Below are positions 49,930 to 57,605 of a stretch of DNA of 64,000 nt, one piece after another. The DNA comes from Nocardia coubleae NBRC 108252 (lineage in GTDB: Bacteria > Actinomycetota > Actinomycetes > Mycobacteriales > Mycobacteriaceae). The notes under the pieces are model-generated. The model was not told the origin of the DNA and made no database searches. It worked only from the letters and a program-made list of their open reading frames with translations. The position numbers were made by a program, and so were the translations under genes. Where the stretch lies: assembly GCF_001612805.1 (NCBI RefSeq), contig NZ_BDBD01000018.1:124001-188000 (forward strand), in the 5' to 3' direction. How positions within the stretch are numbered: the stretch's first letter is position 1; each line of letters starts with the position of its first letter.

Positions 49930-52045
49930 AGGCGTAGGGGTGGCGGATCTTTCGGGCGAATTCGACGACGTTGGTGACGGTTTTGCCGGGGACGCCCACT
50001 TCGGCGCCGATGCTGCGGGCTGACCAGGACTGGTCGGTGAGTTCGAGGATTTCCTCGATTTGTTCGAGGGTCAGGCGCAGGGGGCTGTGGGTGGCGATGC
50101 GGCGGGCGAGGGCGCGGACCTCGGTGTCGTCGTAGTCGAACTCGTCGACAGGGTGGTCTTCGAGGAGGTCGTCCTCTGGGACGAATTCCTGCGCGGTGAG
50201 CGGTTCGTCGGCATCTGAGGTGTCAGTTGGCAGTGTGGCCGACGCGATCGGCTCGGTGACCTCAGTGACCGGTGCGACGGGCTCGGTAACTGCGGTGGGC
50301 GATGCGACGGGCTTGGTGACCCGGGCGGGTTCGGGCTCCAGCAGCAGTTGCTCGGCGGGGTCTGTGGTGAGGGTGAGTTGTTCGGGCTCGTCGGCGGGGG
50401 CCGGTGAATTGTGTTGCGCTACCACCGGAGTGGGGGCAGACGTGTCGCCGTTGTGGTCACGGGCGACGGTGCCGGCGTGCGCCGTCGCCTCGGGAACGGG
50501 GTCGGTGCCGGTCGCTTCGCCGGGAGTGGGCTGGGCGGCGGCGGTGACAGGTATTCGCCGCAACGAGGGGGTGGTGCCATTGGTGTCGGCGTGGCCGTTG
50601 CGGCGGTGGTCGGCGGCGGCCCGGTGGATGAGTTCGAGAGTGCCGGGAGCAGTGTGTTTTTCGACGCTCGCGCGACGGCCGCCAGGGCGGTGGGCGCTCA
50701 CCGGAATCTTGTTGCCCGCGTCGACTGCCGAGCCGGTGCGGGTATCGGTCGGGTGGCTGTGCGGGGTGGTGCCATCGTGCTGGACTTCATCGCTGGACGT
50801 GGCGTCGTCGTCGGCCTGCGGGGCTTGGCCGCGCTGGGCCTCGCTGTCGTGCGTGGCGTCGGCGCCGAGCGGGACGTCGGCATAGAGCGAGGGCTCGCTG
50901 CCGAGCTGGGCGCCCTTGCGGAGCCGGGCTTCGCTGTCGAGCGGGGCGTTGTTGTCGAGCCGGGCTTCGTGGCTGAGAGCAGCGCCGTCGCGAAGCGATT
51001 CATCGCCGCCGAGCCGTGCGCTGTCGTCATCTCGATTGCCGGGGAGTGTGCTCTCACCATGTTCCGTGCGGTTGTCGAAGACGGCATCCTCGCCGACGAC
51101 CACCGCGGGCTCGGCCCGGTCGGAATCCACGGGCATTGCCGCACCGGCAGCAGCCGTCTGTGCTGTGGGGAGTGTCGCGGTATCGACCGTGGACAGGCGC
51201 GGGTCGTTGCCGATCGTCGACAGCGAGTTCGGCTGGGCGACAGCAGTATCCATCCGTTCGGCAGGCGAGTAGCTGCCCGGCAGCTCGACCGAGGCTCCCT
51301 CGATCAACATCGCATACCGTGCCGAAACCCAGGCGTGCAACCAGATCACGACACCGACCATCACCGGCGCGATGGAGAACTCGGCCGCCCGCCCCCATGC
51401 GCCGGAGGCAAGGTGGGGCCCGGCGTTGAGGGCGACGGTGGTGCCGAGGAGGGCGAGTTCGAACACGATGACCTTGCCGCGTTCGAGTTCACGCCCCCAG
51501 CGGGCGGCGGTGGTCGCGGCGATCATGATGACGATGATGGGGATGGAGATCATCGCCTCGATGCCGAAGCTGAGCCAGTACAGCGGGTCGCTCATGTCCC
51601 CGCTCGGCACGAGGTTGTGCTGCACATTCACCCCGGCCCACACCATGCCGAGCAGTACCACACCGATCAGTGCGCGCGAGGACCATTCGGCGCGCCGGTA
51701 GAGCTGCGCGAGGCGCGCGTCGGCACTCGACACGCGGCGGCGCGCGGCCAGTGCTTTGCGGTGCCAGCGGGCGTCGGCTTCGTCGGTGCGCCGGATCAAA
51801 GCGCCGGTGCGACGGTCACGTTTGTCGGCGGCGAGTTCGTCGGCGACAGCGCGACGCCGCTGTTTACGGCGCTGGGCCCGGATCCATTCGGCGAGTTCGC
51901 GTTCGGCGCGGATCTCCGCTTCCGAGAGGGCGTCGTAGAGCGCCGTGTCGTGCTGTAGCGGCAGCTTGCCCCTGGCGGTGGCGACCTGCTTGGCGAGGGC
52001 CGTGATCTCGGTATCGGCAGGGTCGATCGACCGATCGTCGGACAT
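49919..52045 (-). CDS. Large DUF2637-like membrane protein with C-terminal helix-turn-helix
   Basis: A 708-residue protein of unknown function. Residues 1-115 are charged and Arg-rich. Four membrane segments lie at about 118-140, 155-180, 192-213 and 222-245, the arrangement of DUF2637 proteins often found on actinobacterial plasmids and integrative elements. Residues about 255-640 are Asp/Glu/Thr/Pro-rich and look disordered, with imperfect LRxGAxLxSE-type repeats. The last 60 residues (IEEILELTDQSWSARSIGAE and following) look like a helix-turn-helix. The start ATG 52045 follows GGAAGG. Two tandem LexA-like sites lie directly upstream. A link to DNA transfer or element maintenance is inference from relatives only. 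Confidence 0.65.
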   Translation of the reverse strand: MSDDRSIDPADTEITALAKQVATARGKLPLQHDTALYDALSEAEIRAERELAEWIRAQRRKQRRRAVADELAADKRDRRTGALIRRTDEADARWHRKALAARRRVSSADARLAQLYRRAEWSSRALIGVVLLGMVWAGVNVQHNLVPSGDMSDPLYWLSFGIEAMISIPIIVIMIAATTAARWGRELERGKVIVFELALLGTTVALNAGPHLASGAWGRAAEFSIAPVMVGVVIWLHAWVSARYAMLIEGASVELPGSYSPAERMDTAVAQPNSLSTIGNDPRLSTVDTATLPTAQTAAAGAAMPVDSDRAEPAVVVGEDAVFDNRTEHGESTLPGNRDDDSARLGGDESLRDGAALSHEARLDNNAPLDSEARLRKGAQLGSEPSLYADVPLGADATHDSEAQRGQAPQADDDATSSDEVQHDGTTPHSHPTDTRTGSAVDAGNKIPVSAHRPGGRRASVEKHTAPGTLELIHRAAADHRRNGHADTNGTTPSLRRIPVTAAAQPTPGEATGTDPVPEATAHAGTVARDHNGDTSAPTPVVAQHNSPAPADEPEQLTLTTDPAEQLLLEPEPARVTKPVASPTAVTEPVAPVTEVTEPIASATLPTDTSDADEPLTAQEFVPEDDLLEDHPVDEFDYDDTEVRALARRIATHSPLRLTLEQIEEILELTDQSWSARSIGAEVGVPGKTVTNVVEFARKIRHPYAFTG

Positions 52046-52064
52046 CTCGCGCCTTCCGCGTCAC

Positions 52065-52096
52065 TCGAACATATGGACTATCGAACATATGTGTGA
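52065..52096. promoter_or_regulatory. Tandem 16-bp LexA/SOS-box-like repeats upstream of the membrane protein
   Basis: Two back-to-back copies: TCGAACATATGGACTA (52065) and TCGAACATATGTGTGA (52081). The actinobacterial LexA box is TCGAAC-N4-GTTCGA. Both copies match the left half perfectly; the second fits 14 of 16 positions against TCGAACATATGTTCGA and the first about 13. They lie 20-51 bases before the start codon of the minus-strand gene, in promoter range. Confidence 0.5.
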
Positions 52097-52167
52097 TTGC
52101 AGAGAGCGTAAACGCCGACCGTTCCCGGGTCAACGATCATGGTGTGAAATTGGAGCGGAGAAAGCCC

Positions 52168-53004
52168 TCAGTCCCCGGAATCGCCGTCGAGTAAACGCTT
52201 TTCGTAAGTGGCTCGTGCGGACGAACCGCTAACGGCCGCAAGCTGATTCGGAACGGTCCGCCGCAGTATCAGATCTCGGGCCCACTGGGGAAGCACTCCG
52301 GCCCATCGCAGCATCGGCCCGAGCGATCCCGGCACCGTCACCTCGAAGCGTGGCCGCTGGATCACCTCGACAACGGCACGCGCCACATCGACGGGCTGCA
52401 ACAGCGGCGCCGCACCGGTGGACGTGCCCTTCGCGAGTTCGGTGTCGACGACCCCCGGCATGATCGCGCTCAACCGCACCCCGCTGCCGCGCAGTTCCTC
52501 CCGCACCCCCGTCAGGTACCCGAGCACACCGTGTTTGGTCGCCGCGTAGGTCGCCTCCCCGGCGGGTGACACCTTCGATGCCACCGAGGCGATGGTGACG
52601 ATATGTCCCCGCCCCCGTGCGCGCATGGCGGGCGCCGCCAGCCGCACACCCCGGATCACGCCGTGCAGATTCACCGCGAGCATCCGCGCGGTGGCACTGT
52701 CGGGTTCGTCGTCGAACGCCCCGACCCACATCACCCCGGCATTGTTGACCAGCACATCGACCGGCCCGAGCAGTGCCTCGGTGACGGCGAGGAAGTCGTG
52801 GAACGACCGCTCGGAGGTCACATCGAGTTCGCACCCGTGCACCGTCCCCGGCAGCTCGGCCGCCGCCGCCCGGGCCGCGTCACCGGACAGGTCTCCGATA
52901 CACACCAAGGCCCCCGCGGCCCCGAGTTCCCGGGCGATCTCCCGCCCGATCCCGGCCGCCCCACCGGTCACCGCGACTACCAATCCGACAAGCACACGTT
53001 TCAC
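52168..53004 (-). CDS. Short-chain dehydrogenase/reductase (SDR)
   Basis: A 278-residue classical SDR. The cofactor motif is TGGAAGIG (about 13-20), with the NNAG block (87-90), catalytic Ser140 and YxxxK as Tyr153/Lys157. Asp38 after the second strand suggests NAD(H) preference. The start is GTG 53004. The substrate is unknown; in mycolata such enzymes often act on lipids or sterols. It lies 10 bases downstream of the CPBP protease gene on the same strand and is probably co-transcribed with it. Confidence 0.85.
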   Translation of the reverse strand: MKRVLVGLVVAVTGGAAGIGREIARELGAAGALVCIGDLSGDAARAAAAELPGTVHGCELDVTSERSFHDFLAVTEALLGPVDVLVNNAGVMWVGAFDDEPDSATARMLAVNLHGVIRGVRLAAPAMRARGRGHIVTIASVASKVSPAGEATYAATKHGVLGYLTGVREELRGSGVRLSAIMPGVVDTELAKGTSTGAAPLLQPVDVARAVVEVIQRPRFEVTVPGSLGPMLRWAGVLPQWARDLILRRTVPNQLAAVSGSSARATYEKRLLDGDSGD

Positions 53005-53014
53005 CGGACCGATG

Positions 53015-53743
53015 CTAGGCCAGTGCGGTGTGCCAGACGAGGGCTGCGGCGAGGGCGCCTGCTCCGTTGAGGGACCAGTGCAGAGCGATGGGGGCGAGGA
53101 GGCTGCCGCTGCGGCGGCGGAGCCAGGTGAAGACGACGCCCGCGGCGGCGGTGGCGGCGACCGCGAGGGTGATGCCGATGACCTGGCCCGCGAGGCCGCC
53201 GCCGACGATGCCGGACAGGCCGGTGTTGCTCGCGGTGAGGCCGAGGGAGGAGGCGATGTGCCAGAGGCCGAAGAGCAGCGAGCCTGCTGCGAACAGGCCG
53301 CGCACGCCGAGCACCCGGTCCAGGGTGCCGTGCAGGACGCCGCGGAAGGCGAGTTCCTCGGGGATCACGGTCTGCAACGGGATGACGATCATCGACGCGA
53401 TCAGTGCGCCGGAGATCGTCGCGTACCGGTCGGCGAGGAAGAAGGGCCTGGTGATCGGCAGCAATGCCCCGATCGCGACAGCCGTGAGCACGATCCCCAC
53501 CGCGCCGAGCGCGTAGACCGTTCCGCGTCGCCAGTGCCGAGGCGACAGTCCGAGTTCGGCCCAGCCGAGCCCGCGTTTGCGCATCAGGGCGAGCAGCAGA
53601 AAGGCCGCGACGGGCACGGTGACGATATTGGCCCAGGCGGTGGTGAAGTGTGCGATCAGATTGGTTCCGGCGAGCACCACCACCACGACGGCGATATCGA
53701 TATAGGCGTGCAGTCCGGGTCGGGGATCGGCGGAGACGGGCAC
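53015..53743 (-). CDS. CPBP-family intramembrane metalloprotease (CAAX/Abi type)
   Basis: A 242-residue protein with about seven membrane segments. It carries the family motifs EELAFR (Glu129-Glu130, Arg134), FGLWH and the C-terminal APIALHWSLN. These place zinc-binding Glu and His residues inside the membrane. Bacterial members cleave or process membrane peptides, and some give immunity to bacteriocins; the role here is unknown. It is followed at 10 bases by the SDR gene. Confidence 0.85.
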   Translation of the reverse strand: MPVSADPRPGLHAYIDIAVVVVVLAGTNLIAHFTTAWANIVTVPVAAFLLLALMRKRGLGWAELGLSPRHWRRGTVYALGAVGIVLTAVAIGALLPITRPFFLADRYATISGALIASMIVIPLQTVIPEELAFRGVLHGTLDRVLGVRGLFAAGSLLFGLWHIASSLGLTASNTGLSGIVGGGLAGQVIGITLAVAATAAAGVVFTWLRRRSGSLLAPIALHWSLNGAGALAAALVWHTALA

Positions 53744-53789
53744 CCGGTCGAGTGTACGGATTTATTACAGAAGGGAAACGGTCCGTGAG

Positions 53790-54731
53790 CTACTCGACAG
53801 CCGATCCGGACCAACCGGGCAAATCGTGCCACGCCTGCAGAGTTCGCCGCGATTGGAATCGCCGGGGCAGGCGACTGATCGGGTCGGTGAATTCGAGGGT
53901 GGCCGCCAGTAATTGCAGTGGCCGCGTGTAGTCGTCGACGGATTTGTCGGTGACGACCGGATAGAAATCGTCGCCGAGGATCGGCACGCCGAGGCTGTTC
54001 ATATGCAGCCGGAGTTGATGGGTGCGCCCGGTATGCGGCCGCAATCGGTACCGGCCGAGCCCGTCGCGATGCTCGACGAGCTCCACGTGGGTCTCGGCAT
54101 TGGGCACTCCGGGCACTTCCTGCGCGGCGAGCACATGCTTTTCCTTGATGATCCGGCTGCGCACGACCCTCGGCAGTTCCAACGCGGGGTCGTAGGGCGC
54201 GATCGCCTCGTATTCCTTGCGCACGGTCCGGTGCCCGAACATCGTCTGATACGCCCCGCGCACGGCCGGATTCACTACGAACAGGATCAGCCCGGCGGTC
54301 ACCCGGTCGAGGCGGTGCGCCGGGATCAGGTCGGGCAGGTCGAGTTCGCGCCGCAACCGGACCAGCGCGGTCTGCAGGATGTGCTGACCGCGCGGAATGG
54401 TCGCGAGGAAGTGCGGTTTGTCGATCACGAGGATGTCGTCGTCGCGGTGCACGATGCCGATCTCGAACGGCACCTCCTGCTCCACGGGCAGGTCGCGATG
54501 GAACCAGACCGCACCGCCCGCGACGTACGGCGCGTCGGGCGCGAGCGGCCCGTCCAGGTCGACGATCTCGCCCGCGCGCAACATCTCGTCGATGCGCGCC
54601 GGATCCACGCGCGGCAACCGCTCGACGAGGTGGTCGCGCACGGTCGCCCAGTGCCCGTCCTCCGGGAGCCGGAGCCGGGCTGGGTCGAGGCCGTGCCGCT
54701 TGGGCAGCGGCGGCTGCTGCCTGCGTCGCAT
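53790..54731 (-). CDS. RluA-family RNA pseudouridine synthase
   Basis: A 313-residue protein. The catalytic motif HRLDRVTAG places the essential Asp at 142, and the TGRTHQLRLHM block follows near residue 240. An N-terminal S4-like region precedes the core. It isomerises uridine in rRNA or tRNA. The target site cannot be told; the long N-terminal region and divergence from RluC/RluD suggest an actinobacterial subgroup. Confidence 0.9.
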   Translation of the reverse strand: MRRRQQPPLPKRHGLDPARLRLPEDGHWATVRDHLVERLPRVDPARIDEMLRAGEIVDLDGPLAPDAPYVAGGAVWFHRDLPVEQEVPFEIGIVHRDDDILVIDKPHFLATIPRGQHILQTALVRLRRELDLPDLIPAHRLDRVTAGLILFVVNPAVRGAYQTMFGHRTVRKEYEAIAPYDPALELPRVVRSRIIKEKHVLAAQEVPGVPNAETHVELVEHRDGLGRYRLRPHTGRTHQLRLHMNSLGVPILGDDFYPVVTDKSVDDYTRPLQLLAATLEFTDPISRLPRRFQSRRTLQAWHDLPGWSGSAVE

Positions 54732-54780
54732 ACCGACAGTCTCGCCGCCGGACGACCCGGCCCCGCTACAGGCCCCTGGT

Positions 54781-55359
54781 TCAGACCGTGCGCCGGGCCA
54801 GACCCGGGTAGTCGACGATCAACCCCGCATCGTCGTAGGACAGGGTGGCGCGGTAGTCGAAATCCGACGAGGTGTAGTCGTAGCGTGGCCCGTCGTCGCC
54901 GTCGGTGGCCCGGCGGTAGTGCTGCGGCAGTCGCACCGTCTTCAGGTCGGCGGCGCGGATGTAGACCGCGGGCGCGTCGGCGGAGTCGCCGATGTCGAGT
55001 GCCAGCCTGCGCACCGGGAGCGAGTTGGTGAATACCGATGCCTCGAGGTCGACGTCGAGGCACCCGTCCAGTTCGGGTGCGGTTGCGCCGTCGACCTGCC
55101 AGCGTCCGAGCCCGTCGGATTGCACGGTGAGCGTGCGCCTGCCGTCGGGATAGCGTCCGGTGATCTGCGCCGAACGGGTGTGCCAGCTGCCGTCGAGCCG
55201 CAGCCGGTAGTCGATCACCCAGACGGCGCCGTCCTCGGTTCCGGTGGCGCACCCTTCGACGAGCACGCCACGATCACCGTCGCGGAAATACGTCACTTCG
55301 AAACCGGTTCGCGCCTGGTGCTGTATCCAGGCGGCCGATGGGGGCAGGTGAGTGAACAC
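54781..55359 (-). CDS. Putative glycolipid-binding protein (DUF1089-like)
   Basis: A 192-residue protein from GTG 55359 (MFTHLPPSAAWIQHQARTGF). Its strand-rich pattern, VIDYRLRLDGSW then RYPDGRRTLTVQSDGLGRW and the ending SYDDAGLIVDYPGLARR, resembles the putative glycolipid-binding family. The frame stays open upstream to 55701, but that stretch overlaps a better-supported small gene and reads like non-coding sequence, so the shorter start is preferred although its ribosome site is weak. Function is known only by family name. Confidence 0.65.
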   Translation of the reverse strand: MFTHLPPSAAWIQHQARTGFEVTYFRDGDRGVLVEGCATGTEDGAVWVIDYRLRLDGSWHTRSAQITGRYPDGRRTLTVQSDGLGRWQVDGATAPELDGCLDVDLEASVFTNSLPVRRLALDIGDSADAPAVYIRAADLKTVRLPQHYRRATDGDDGPRYDYTSSDFDYRATLSYDDAGLIVDYPGLARRTV

Positions 55360-55394
55360 GAAGGGGGCATGCCCCGAAATTCGGGTATCAATCC

Positions 55395-55586
55395 TCAGCC
55401 GGCGCGTTGATCCAGAACCATCAATTTCGCCTCGACGAGAATCTGGCGCGCACGCCGCCGCACCCGGCACAGGTCGACGCTGCATTCGAGGTGTATCTGC
55501 ATGGCCCGATGCGCTTGTTCGGGCGTCATATTCCCGGGGTCGGTCCGGCAGTCCGCAATTGCCGAAATAATTGACGTGACAAACAT
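55395..55586 (-). CDS. Small 63-residue protein of unknown function
   Basis: MFVTSIISAIADCRTDPGNM then a helical, basic C-terminal part (VDLCRVRRRARQILVEAK). The ATG at 55586 follows GTGGGAG at eight bases, a good ribosome site. An internal ATG at 55529 would give 44 residues. The C-terminal helix with Cys-x-Val-Arg-Arg-Arg-Ala-Arg looks conserved rather than random, but I recognise no family. It lies 35 bases before the glycolipid-binding-like gene on the same strand. Confidence 0.5.
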   Translation of the reverse strand: MFVTSIISAIADCRTDPGNMTPEQAHRAMQIHLECSVDLCRVRRRARQILVEAKLMVLDQRAG

Positions 55587-55705
55587 TTTCGTACTCCCAC
55601 CGCGTCGATGGATAACAAGGTAGGAGCAAATTACGCCCGATTCGGTGCGATATCGCCGGGGTTGACTGGCAGTTCACGCAACCTTCCCCACCCGGCCACA
55701 ACCAC

Positions 55706-55724
55706 TCAACTTAGGCTAACCTAC
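55706..55724. promoter_or_regulatory. IdeR/DtxR iron box upstream of the irtA-like gene
   Basis: TCAACTTAGGCTAACCTAC matches about 15 of 19 positions of TTAGGTTAGGCTAACCTAA, with the right 13 positions nearly perfect. It lies 43 bases before the importer gene. With iron bound, IdeR would repress from here. It may also touch the divergent small gene at 55586. Confidence 0.8.
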
Positions 55725-55766
55725 ATCGGCAGAGCTTGCTGTGGACAGGTCGAGAGGGCAGAACGT

Positions 55767-57605
55767 ATGACGGTGCAGGTAGCGCCGCCGCCGGGGGTGG
55801 AGTCGGGCAACCGGCCGTCCAAGGCGGCCGCGAAAGCGCAGAAGCAACGAGAAGCGCAGGCGCGCAAGGACATCCTGGCCCCGGTGGCGGGCATGCTCAC
55901 GGCGGCGAGCCTGATCGTCGCGGTGGCTTCGGTGTGCAGCGTGGTCCCGTTCCTGCTGATCGTCGAGGCGTGCCGCGAACTGCTCACCAGCCCGGTCGAC
56001 ACCGACCGGGTGTGGTGGCTGTTCGGTGCGGCCGTCGCGGTGCTCGTCCTGCGGGCGCTGCTGCAGGCCGTCGCGCTCACCTGGTCGCACGCGGCCGACG
56101 CCGGTTATCAGCTCACCCTGCGCCGTCTGCTCGCGGCCAAACTCACCCGGGTGCCACTCGGCTGGTTCGGCGAGCGCAGCTCCGGCGAGGTGAAGACCTA
56201 TCTGCGCGACGATGTGGAGGCACTGCACTATCTGGTCGCGCACGCGCGGCTCGAGTTCGTCGGCGCGCTGGTGGTTCCGCTGGTCACCCTCGGGTACCTG
56301 TTCACCGTCGACTGGCGGCTCACCCTGGTGCTACTGATCCCGCTGATCGCCTACTTCGTGCTGTTCGGCCGGATCATGGACCGCGACGGCCGCGACCGGC
56401 TCGCCGTCTACACCCGGTGGGAGCGGCGCACGGCCGAGGCAACCATCGAGTTCGTCGACGGCATCCAGGTGGTTCGCGCGTTCGGGCAGGCGGGCAAGGC
56501 GCACAGCGAGTTCCAGGCCGCCGTCGACGGTCAGGTGAATGCCGCGCACCGGTTGAAGATGCCGATCATCCGGGTGCAGTCGGCCTCCGACATCGTCGTC
56601 ACGCCGGTGTTCGTGATGCTCGTCGTCGTGCTCGCCGGGCTGGCGTTCATCGGCGCGGGCTGGGTCGAGCCGCTCGACCTGCTGCCGTTCCTGCTGGTCG
56701 GGCTCGGTATCGGCAGTTCGCTGCTCGGTCTCGGTTACGGGTCGCAGGCGTTGCGGGCCGGTGGCGCCGCGGCGCTGCGGTTGCACGAACTGCGCCGGAC
56801 CCCGGAACTCGAGATCGCCGAGTCGACCGGTGACGTGCCGGTCGAGCGCGGTGTTGTCCGCTTCGAAGGTGTCGAATTCGGTTACCGCACAGGGCACAAC
56901 GTGTTGCGTGGTATCGATCTGGAACTGACGCCGGGCACCATCACCGCGTTGGTCGGCCCGAGCGGTTCGGGCAAATCCACCCTCGCCAAACTGCTGCCGC
57001 GTTTCTACGACGTCGGTGCCGGACGGATCACCATCGACGGACGCGATATCCGCGAGTTCAGCAGCGAAGCGCTGTATCGCACGGTTGGTTTCGTGTTCCA
57101 GGACGTCCGCCTGATCCGTGGGTCGATCCGCGAGAACCTGCTGCTCGCCCGACCCGGTGCCGACGACGCGGCCATCGAACGGGCCGCCCGCGCTGCCCAG
57201 ATCCACGACCGCATCGTCGCGCTGCCACGCGGGTACGACTCCGAGGTCGGTGACGACGCCACTTTGTCCGGCGGTGAGGCACAGCGTCTTTCGATCGCTC
57301 GTGCCCTGCTGGCCGACACCCCGGTCCTCGTCCTCGACGAGGCGACCGCCTTCGCCGACCCCGAGTCGGAGGCCGCCGTGCAGGACGCGCTCGCCGCGCT
57401 GGTTGCGGGCCGCACCGTGCTCGTCATCGCGCACCGCCTGCACACCATCACCGGTGTCGACCGGATTCTGGTGCTGGACAACGGGACTCTCGTCGAACAG
57501 GGCACCCACGACGAACTGCGCTCCACGGGCGGTCTGTATCAGCGCCTGTGGGACATCAACGAGGCCGCGCTCGGCACGCTCGCCCTGGTGGAGGAAACAC
57601 GATGA
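55767..57605 (+). CDS. irtA: IrtA-like siderophore ABC transporter, half-transporter without SID domain
   Basis: A 612-residue fused membrane and ATPase half-transporter. Six membrane helices lie in residues about 40-330. The ATPase has Walker A GPSGSGKS (about 397-404), signature LSGGEAQR and Walker B LVLDEATAFADPE. The latter has Ala-Phe-Ala in place of Ser-Ala-Leu in the D-loop, a trait of heterodimeric transporters with one degenerate site. In mycobacteria IrtA carries an N-terminal ferri-siderophore reductase domain; here the N-terminus is only a short charged tail and the reductase is a separate gene (59873). The ATG follows GAGAGGG, and the gene overlaps its partner by four bases. An iron box lies upstream. 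Confidence 0.88.
   Translation: MTVQVAPPPGVESGNRPSKAAAKAQKQREAQARKDILAPVAGMLTAASLIVAVASVCSVVPFLLIVEACRELLTSPVDTDRVWWLFGAAVAVLVLRALLQAVALTWSHAADAGYQLTLRRLLAAKLTRVPLGWFGERSSGEVKTYLRDDVEALHYLVAHARLEFVGALVVPLVTLGYLFTVDWRLTLVLLIPLIAYFVLFGRIMDRDGRDRLAVYTRWERRTAEATIEFVDGIQVVRAFGQAGKAHSEFQAAVDGQVNAAHRLKMPIIRVQSASDIVVTPVFVMLVVVLAGLAFIGAGWVEPLDLLPFLLVGLGIGSSLLGLGYGSQALRAGGAAALRLHELRRTPELEIAESTGDVPVERGVVRFEGVEFGYRTGHNVLRGIDLELTPGTITALVGPSGSGKSTLAKLLPRFYDVGAGRITIDGRDIREFSSEALYRTVGFVFQDVRLIRGSIRENLLLARPGADDAAIERAARAAQIHDRIVALPRGYDSEVGDDATLSGGEAQRLSIARALLADTPVLVLDEATAFADPESEAAVQDALAALVAGRTVLVIAHRLHTITGVDRILVLDNGTLVEQGTHDELRSTGGLYQRLWDINEAALGTLALVEETR

Noticed and set aside
49832..50023. Plus-strand frame across the end of the membrane-protein gene
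   Set aside because: No ribosome site or family features. The Doc-like remnant and the convergent gene explain the region better.
50196..51958. Plus-strand frames opposite the DUF2637-like gene
   Set aside because: They are shadows of the Asp/Glu/Thr/Pro-rich coding strand with biased Val/Arg/Gly composition. The minus-strand gene has a ribosome site, membrane segments and an HTH.
55360..55701. N-terminal extension of the glycolipid-binding-like protein up to 55701
   Set aside because: This part overlaps a better-supported small gene in another frame and the iron-box intergenic region, and its sequence looks non-coding.
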